A stretch of 24,725 nt of DNA from PLGF01 sp052139695 (GTDB taxonomy: Bacteria > Verrucomicrobiota > Verrucomicrobiia > Limisphaerales > Palsa-1400), in contig JBKQWF010000071.1 of NCBI GenBank assembly GCA_052139695.1, positions 1-24,725 of the forward strand. The letters run 5' to 3'. The notes under the pieces were generated by a model, which had not been told where the DNA came from, searched no databases, and saw only the letters and a list, made by a program, of their open reading frames with translations. A program made the position numbers and the translations under genes. Positions 21,486-24,725 of this stretch are shown here, piece by piece. The first letter of the stretch is position 1. The number at the start of each line of letters is the position of its first letter.

Positions 21486-23051
21486 TTAGCCGGAAGAGCA
21501 GAATACACGGGAGGAGGGTAAATCGGACCTGTCCGCAGTATTGCTCAGCACGTATTTTTCCATTCGGCACTCGAAACCGCCCATATCAACCATGTGCTGA
21601 AACTGTAGTTTTAGCGTCCGCGGCGGCGCTACTTTCGAGCAAGGATTAACCAGCACCAATCTGCCCCCCGGCTTAAGAACTTGGGTCGCCACGCGAAAAA
21701 GATCATCGATCAATTGCCTGAGATTTGCCACGGGCACCCGCATGCCCATCGGAGGATTGGTGATGATCAGCGTGACCCTTTTCTCCCCAAAAAACTTCGC
21801 CGTGCCGATCTCTCGAAAGTCGCCCCGCTTAAACTTCCCGATAATCGATTTGGCCAGCGCGGCGGCAAAGTTGTTTTGGGCGATGGCTACCGCTTCCTCG
21901 CTGAGATCAGTTCCCCATACACCCTCAACTCCCCCCTGCAAGGCGCACTCAATCAATTCCAAACCGGAACCGCAAAAAGGGTCCCAGATCACCTCATGCT
22001 CCATCCGCCCGGCCAACCGCGCCAGGCACGCCGCCAGCGGCGGATGCGACGCCGCCGGCACGTCCTTCTGTCGATAAGAAAAACGCGGGTCGGGCGTCAA
22101 ATTGGGCCGCAATTCCACCAGCCAGCCGCGCGCCTGAGGGAATATATCAATGGTCCAGGTCACTTTCCGCCCATCGTTCAGGATTTCCGGGCAAAGCGCG
22201 TAAACCTCGCCTGCCAATCGCGCGATGGCCGCTCTTTGGTGCCCCTTCGAGATAAAATTCAGGCGGTAACGAATGGCCCCTTCCGTGAAGACCTCCAACA
22301 GATGCCGCGACAAGGGCGCGGCAATGACTGCCGCCAGGGCTTTGGTGGAGTCCGCCTCGTCCACTCCCTCCACTCGGCCGAGAACAAAACCGACCGAGCC
22401 GAAGCAACGCATGGCATAGATGTCAGCCAGCGAAAAAGGCCCTCGCGGCGCCACCATCACCCGGCCGCTCTGAACGTCGGTCACGGTAAATTCCCCCCCC
22501 GCCGCCACCTCCGCACCGACGAACTGCTCCAGTCCCCTGCGCCCTCGCAAATGGATCTGGACCCCGTGAAAATCCGCCAAAACGCTCTGCACTTTGACCG
22601 CGCTCGGACTTTCCTGCCGGGCAATGCTGGCCTTGACCTTTTGCTCCGCCTCCTCCAACAGCCCATCGCTGAGTGCAGCGCGTCCGCCGATCTTCCCCAG
22701 GGTCCGGGCCAGGAACTTTTTCTCCCGCTCACAGGGGGTTGTCCGCAATACCGTCAGCAGTTCGCCTTCTTCTTTCGCTCCGGCGCCCATTTTCGGCATC
22801 GCGGTCATGGCATAGCGTCGCACCTTCTCGTCCGGGTCGTGCAGCAAGCCCGCCAGCCATTCCCGCACCTTCCCTTTTTCTTCCGCCGTTCCCTCGTCCG
22901 CGAAAACCACTCCCACCGCGCGAATAACCGCCACCCTCTTTTGCCGTTCCGCGGCGGACGCCCCATTGAACCGCGCCACTTCCTCATCCCACAGCCGTTG
23001 CTTGGACAACTGCCGCAGTTCCTGATAAAGCACCTGGGCGCTGTTTTTCAC
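21486..23051 (-). CDS. HEAT-like / THUMP / RNA methyltransferase fusion protein
   Basis: 521 residues from GTG 23051. Residues 1-130 are helical and HEAT-like (LLHDPDEKVRRYAMTAMPKM, then ARTLGKIGGRAAL). The middle (about 150-330) resembles a THUMP-type RNA-binding region (VTWTIDIFPQARGWLVELRP NLTPDPRF). The C-terminal Rossmann methyltransferase has DPFCGSG from Asp357 for SAM and NPPMG from Asn432, the catalytic signature of base-N-methyltransferases of the Trm14/TrmG10/RlmL group. It likely methylates a guanine in tRNA or rRNA; which one cannot be told. RlmL and Trm14 lack an N-terminal HEAT region of this kind, as far as I know. GGAAAGGAAAAG lies 11-20 bases before the GTG. The gene is monocistronic, flanked by repeats. 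Confidence 0.78.
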   Translation of the reverse strand: MKNSAQVLYQELRQLSKQRLWDEEVARFNGASAAERQKRVAVIRAVGVVFADEGTAEEKGKVREWLAGLLHDPDEKVRRYAMTAMPKMGAGAKEEGELLTVLRTTPCEREKKFLARTLGKIGGRAALSDGLLEEAEQKVKASIARQESPSAVKVQSVLADFHGVQIHLRGRRGLEQFVGAEVAAGGEFTVTDVQSGRVMVAPRGPFSLADIYAMRCFGSVGFVLGRVEGVDEADSTKALAAVIAAPLSRHLLEVFTEGAIRYRLNFISKGHQRAAIARLAGEVYALCPEILNDGRKVTWTIDIFPQARGWLVELRPNLTPDPRFSYRQKDVPAASHPPLAACLARLAGRMEHEVIWDPFCGSGLELIECALQGGVEGVWGTDLSEEAVAIAQNNFAAALAKSIIGKFKRGDFREIGTAKFFGEKRVTLIITNPPMGMRVPVANLRQLIDDLFRVATQVLKPGGRLVLVNPCSKVAPPRTLKLQFQHMVDMGGFECRMEKYVLSNTADRSDLPSSRVFCSSG

Positions 23052-23129
23052 GATAGGGTCACTTTTCCTTTCCTTCCCCAGCCCCGCTCCATTTTCTCAT
23101 GTTAATCATGTTAGAGAATACGCTGGGAA

Positions 23130-23150
23130 GGTCGCCTCGGCGAGGCGACC
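23130..23150. repeat. Perfect palindrome with 10-bp arms
   Basis: GGTCGCCTCG (23130-23139), a single G, then CGAGGCGACC (23141-23150). Its central 15 bases recur at 10272-10286, next to the 43-bp repeat copy B. This marks a second REP-like family in the window. Confidence 0.8.
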
Positions 23151-23188
23151 CTACCTTTCCAGCACACTGCACAGCTCTTTTTGCTCTC

Positions 23189-23274
23189 ATCCGTGCCCAT
23201 CCGCGAAATCCGTGGTCTCTCACGCTTCATTGTGAATGAGAATCAAACCACGGATTTCGCCGATGGGCACGGAT
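23189..23274. repeat. Long inverted repeat, 28-bp arms with one mismatch
   Basis: The left arm 23189-23216 begins ATCCGTGCCCATC and ends AAATCCGTGGT. The right arm 23247-23274 is its reverse complement at 27 of 28 positions; the loop is 30 bases. The 'atccgtgcccatccgcgaaa' phrase is, from memory, a very common interspersed repeat in verrucomicrobial and some other environmental genomes. Two copies in opposite orientation form the element here. Confidence 0.8.
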
Positions 23275-23398
23275 AAACTGGGAAGACCGTATCGTTTGTC
23301 CCGGGTCTGTTCCGGCTTGCATGGAGGGTGCAGCGTGGGCATGGTGGGGCGATGAGCAGATCAGGAGAGGGTTCAGCCCGGAAGGATGCAGTTGAAAG

Positions 23399-23520
23399 CG
23401 CGGAGCGCGACCGTCTCGTTCGCTCCAGTCGGCGTCCCGCCGACTGTCTTTTGGTGCGGTCTTCCCAGTGGGCTGACGCCTTCGGCGGGACGCCGAAGGC
23501 TGCGGGCGCGGACGCCCGCG
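23399..23520. repeat. GC-rich block of nested hairpins, related to 2536-2578
   Basis: Starts GGAGCGCGACCGTCTCG like the block at 2536. Contains GTCGGCG/CGCCGAC near 23430, GCCTTCGGCG (23478-23487) with CGCCGAAGGC (23491-23500), and GCGGGCG (23502-23508) with CGCCCGC (23513-23519). Three hairpins in tandem suggest insertion of several repeat units. It ends about 30 bases before the argC start. Confidence 0.65.
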
Positions 23521-23547
23521 CTCCCCAATCCATCTGATTGCACCGCT

Positions 23548-24612
23548 GTGTTTAAATCCGTCCAGGTTGCCATTGTTGGAGCGTCCGGTTATTCGGGCGA
23601 GGAATTGGTTCGGCTGCTCTTGGGTCATCCCCACGCGGAGCTGGCGGCGGTTACGTCGCGCCAATATGCCGGACAAGGATTGGGGCGCGTCTTTCCCAAA
23701 TTTGCCAACCATCCGCGCGCGCGGAGTCTGGCCTTCAGCGAGCCGAACGTGGAGGTTTTGGCCAAGCGGGCTGAATTGGTTTTCCTGGCACTCCCGCATG
23801 GTGTCGCGGCGGAGTTCGCGCCGCCGCTGCTCAAGCTCGGCTGCCAAGTCATCGATTTAAGCGCGGACTTTCGCTTGAGGAGCGCCACAGTCTATAAAGA
23901 GTTTTATGGGCACGACCACCCTGCCCCAGAATGGCTGGGGAAAGCGGTCTATGGTTTGCCGGAAGTTTATCGCGCCGAGATCAAGGAAGCTACGCTCATT
24001 GCCTCCCCCGGCTGTTATCCGACGAGCATTCTGCTCCCGGTGCTGCCCCTGCTCAAGCGCGGCTTGATCCAAAGCGAAGGCATCATCGCTGATTCGATGA
24101 GCGGAGTGAGCGGCGCGGGCCGAAAAGTCGAATTGGAATATTTATTTGGCGAATGCCACGAAAGCGCGCGGGCCTACGGAATTCCCCAACATCGCCACCT
24201 CTCGGAGATTGAAGAGCAACTGGGCCTGGCGGCGGGTCAGCCGGTGGTGATCCAGTTCTCACCGCACCTGATTCCGATCCACCGCGGCATCGCGACCACG
24301 CTCTATCTTGACCCGGCGAAGCCGTGCCGTAGCGAGAGTGATGCCGCTTCCTTTGGTGAGGAAATCGCGGCCTCTTACCAATTAGCTTACGGAACCGAGC
24401 CGTTTGTCCGTCTGTTGGAAGGAAAAGCGCTGCCCGACACCAAGACGGTCACCGGGAGCAATGTGATTGAAATTGCCTGGCGGCTGGACAAACGCACCGG
24501 ACGGCTCATTGCTTTGAGCGCGATTGATAATATTACCAAAGGCGCCAGTGGCCAGGCGGTGCAAAGCATGAATATTTTGCGCGGTTACCCGGAGACGGCT
24601 GGCCTTTGTTAG
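23548..24612 (+). CDS. argC: N-acetyl-gamma-glutamyl-phosphate reductase
   Basis: 354 residues. It reduces N-acetylglutamyl-5-phosphate to the semialdehyde with NADPH, the third step of arginine synthesis, in the cytoplasm. VAIVGASGYSGEELVRLL (about 7-24) is the NADP-binding turn. ASPGCYPTS holds the catalytic Cys156, and HLIPIHRGI holds the catalytic His245. MSGVSGAGRK and the closing NITKGASGQAVQSMN are ArgC signatures. The open frame reaches back to 23386, but that part is repeat sequence. GTG at 23548 gives a normal length and immediate homology (VFKSVQVAIVG). There is no clear Shine-Dalgarno sequence. A YggS-family gene starts 10 bases after the stop, so they probably share a transcript. 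Confidence 0.95.
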   Translation: MFKSVQVAIVGASGYSGEELVRLLLGHPHAELAAVTSRQYAGQGLGRVFPKFANHPRARSLAFSEPNVEVLAKRAELVFLALPHGVAAEFAPPLLKLGCQVIDLSADFRLRSATVYKEFYGHDHPAPEWLGKAVYGLPEVYRAEIKEATLIASPGCYPTSILLPVLPLLKRGLIQSEGIIADSMSGVSGAGRKVELEYLFGECHESARAYGIPQHRHLSEIEEQLGLAAGQPVVIQFSPHLIPIHRGIATTLYLDPAKPCRSESDAASFGEEIAASYQLAYGTEPFVRLLEGKALPDTKTVTGSNVIEIAWRLDKRTGRLIALSAIDNITKGASGQAVQSMNILRGYPETAGLC

Positions 24613-24622
24613 TCGCACTCTT

Positions 24623-24725
24623 ATGGACATTCCAGCCAACCTCGCGCAAGTGCGTCGCCGCATTGCCGAGAGCTGCGCCCGCGCCGGGCGCGCCCCATCC
24701 TCCGTCACGCTGGTGACGGTTTCAA
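24623..24725 (+). CDS. YggS/YBL036C-family PLP-binding protein, N-terminal fragment
   Basis: ATG at 24623 opens MDIPANLAQVRRRIAESCAR, then AGRAPSSVTLVTVS, and runs off the right edge after 34 residues. The 'NL..VR.RI..A..RAGR.P..V.LV.VSK' start is typical of the pyridoxal-phosphate homeostasis protein family, where the next residue is the PLP lysine. These proteins keep PLP levels balanced and often sit near proC or other amino-acid genes. Its place directly after argC, 10 bases apart, suggests co-transcription. Only the start is visible, so integrity cannot be judged. Confidence 0.8.
   Translation, partial: MDIPANLAQVRRRIAESCARAGRAPSSVTLVTVS

Larger units (their letters stand above)
23052..23547. 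other. Repeat-dense gap between the methyltransferase and argC
   Basis: About 0.5 kb without a convincing gene. A frame runs open into argC from 23386, but its translation is repeat-derived. It contains the palindrome at 23130-23150, the long inverted repeat at 23189-23274, and a block at 23399-23520 with several GC hairpins. The divergent promoters of both neighbouring genes must lie here, but I could not pick out clear -35/-10 pairs. Confidence 0.7.

Noticed and set aside
21681..23105. Plus-strand frame opposite the methyltransferase (474 codons)
   Set aside because: Rich in His, Arg, Pro and Gln with no domain; the minus strand carries SAM-binding and catalytic motifs.
23386..23547. N-terminal extension of argC
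   Set aside because: The extra 54 residues are translated from hairpin repeats; the GTG at 23548 gives the usual ArgC length.
23100..23547. CRISPR array or tRNA genes in the repeat-rich gap
   Set aside because: The repeats are inverted hairpins, not regularly spaced direct repeats, and no T-arm or cloverleaf pattern was found.

Overview
The window reads like chromosomal DNA from a Verrucomicrobiota bacterium, most likely a soil or freshwater lineage near Pedosphaera/Limisphaerales, and quite possibly from a metagenome assembly. The clues are a high-GC coding bias, weak or absent Shine-Dalgarno sequences, a BspA-like leucine-rich-repeat surface protein with the tandem C-terminal module common in this phylum, a Tat-exported Gfo/Idh/MocA oxidoreductase lipoprotein, a BlaI/M56 pair with a non-penicillin sensor domain, and many short palindromic interspersed repeats between genes. 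The taxonomic call is inference from recognised families; no search was run.

Layout. Positions 1-2322 hold the tail of a TPR protein (+), a decayed leucine-rich-repeat surface gene (-) and a small remnant protein (+), separated by repeat-rich DNA. Positions 2724-4949 carry an ApgM-type phosphoglycerate mutase, a LolD-like ABC ATPase and a 71-residue conserved hypothetical protein, all +. Positions 5115-7357 are a blaI-M56 peptidase operon with a visible operator inside its promoter and a four-base overlap between the genes. A DMT/EamA exporter (-) converges on it with 9 bp between the stops.

Positions 8488-11066 form a block of small envelope/stress-type genes on +: a glycine-zipper stress protein, a DUF883 (ElaB/YqjD-like) membrane anchor, a DUF1469 (YqjE-like) membrane protein, a YqjK-like protein and a double PRC-barrel protein. 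Converging on this block, with 4 bp between the stops, is a gene of about 8.8 kb for cyclic beta-1,2-glucan synthase (ndvB/chvB type). It is split into two open frames by a single extra base at 16704-16706. The set suggests a locus for osmotic or envelope stress, because cyclic glucans are osmoregulated periplasmic polymers; this link is inferred from proximity.

Positions 19971-24725 carry a Tat-exported Gfo/Idh/MocA oxidoreductase (+) with a possible 12-residue leader peptide, a HEAT-THUMP-methyltransferase fusion (-), a 0.5 kb repeat-rich gap, then argC and the start of a YggS-family PLP-binding protein (+).

No rRNA, tRNA, CRISPR array, intact insertion sequence or phage module was seen. 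The best candidates for further work are the split glucan synthase, the M56 sensor with duplicated periplasmic domains and its leaderless promoter/operator, and the several families of palindromic intergenic repeats. None amounts to clear proof of a wholly new system.
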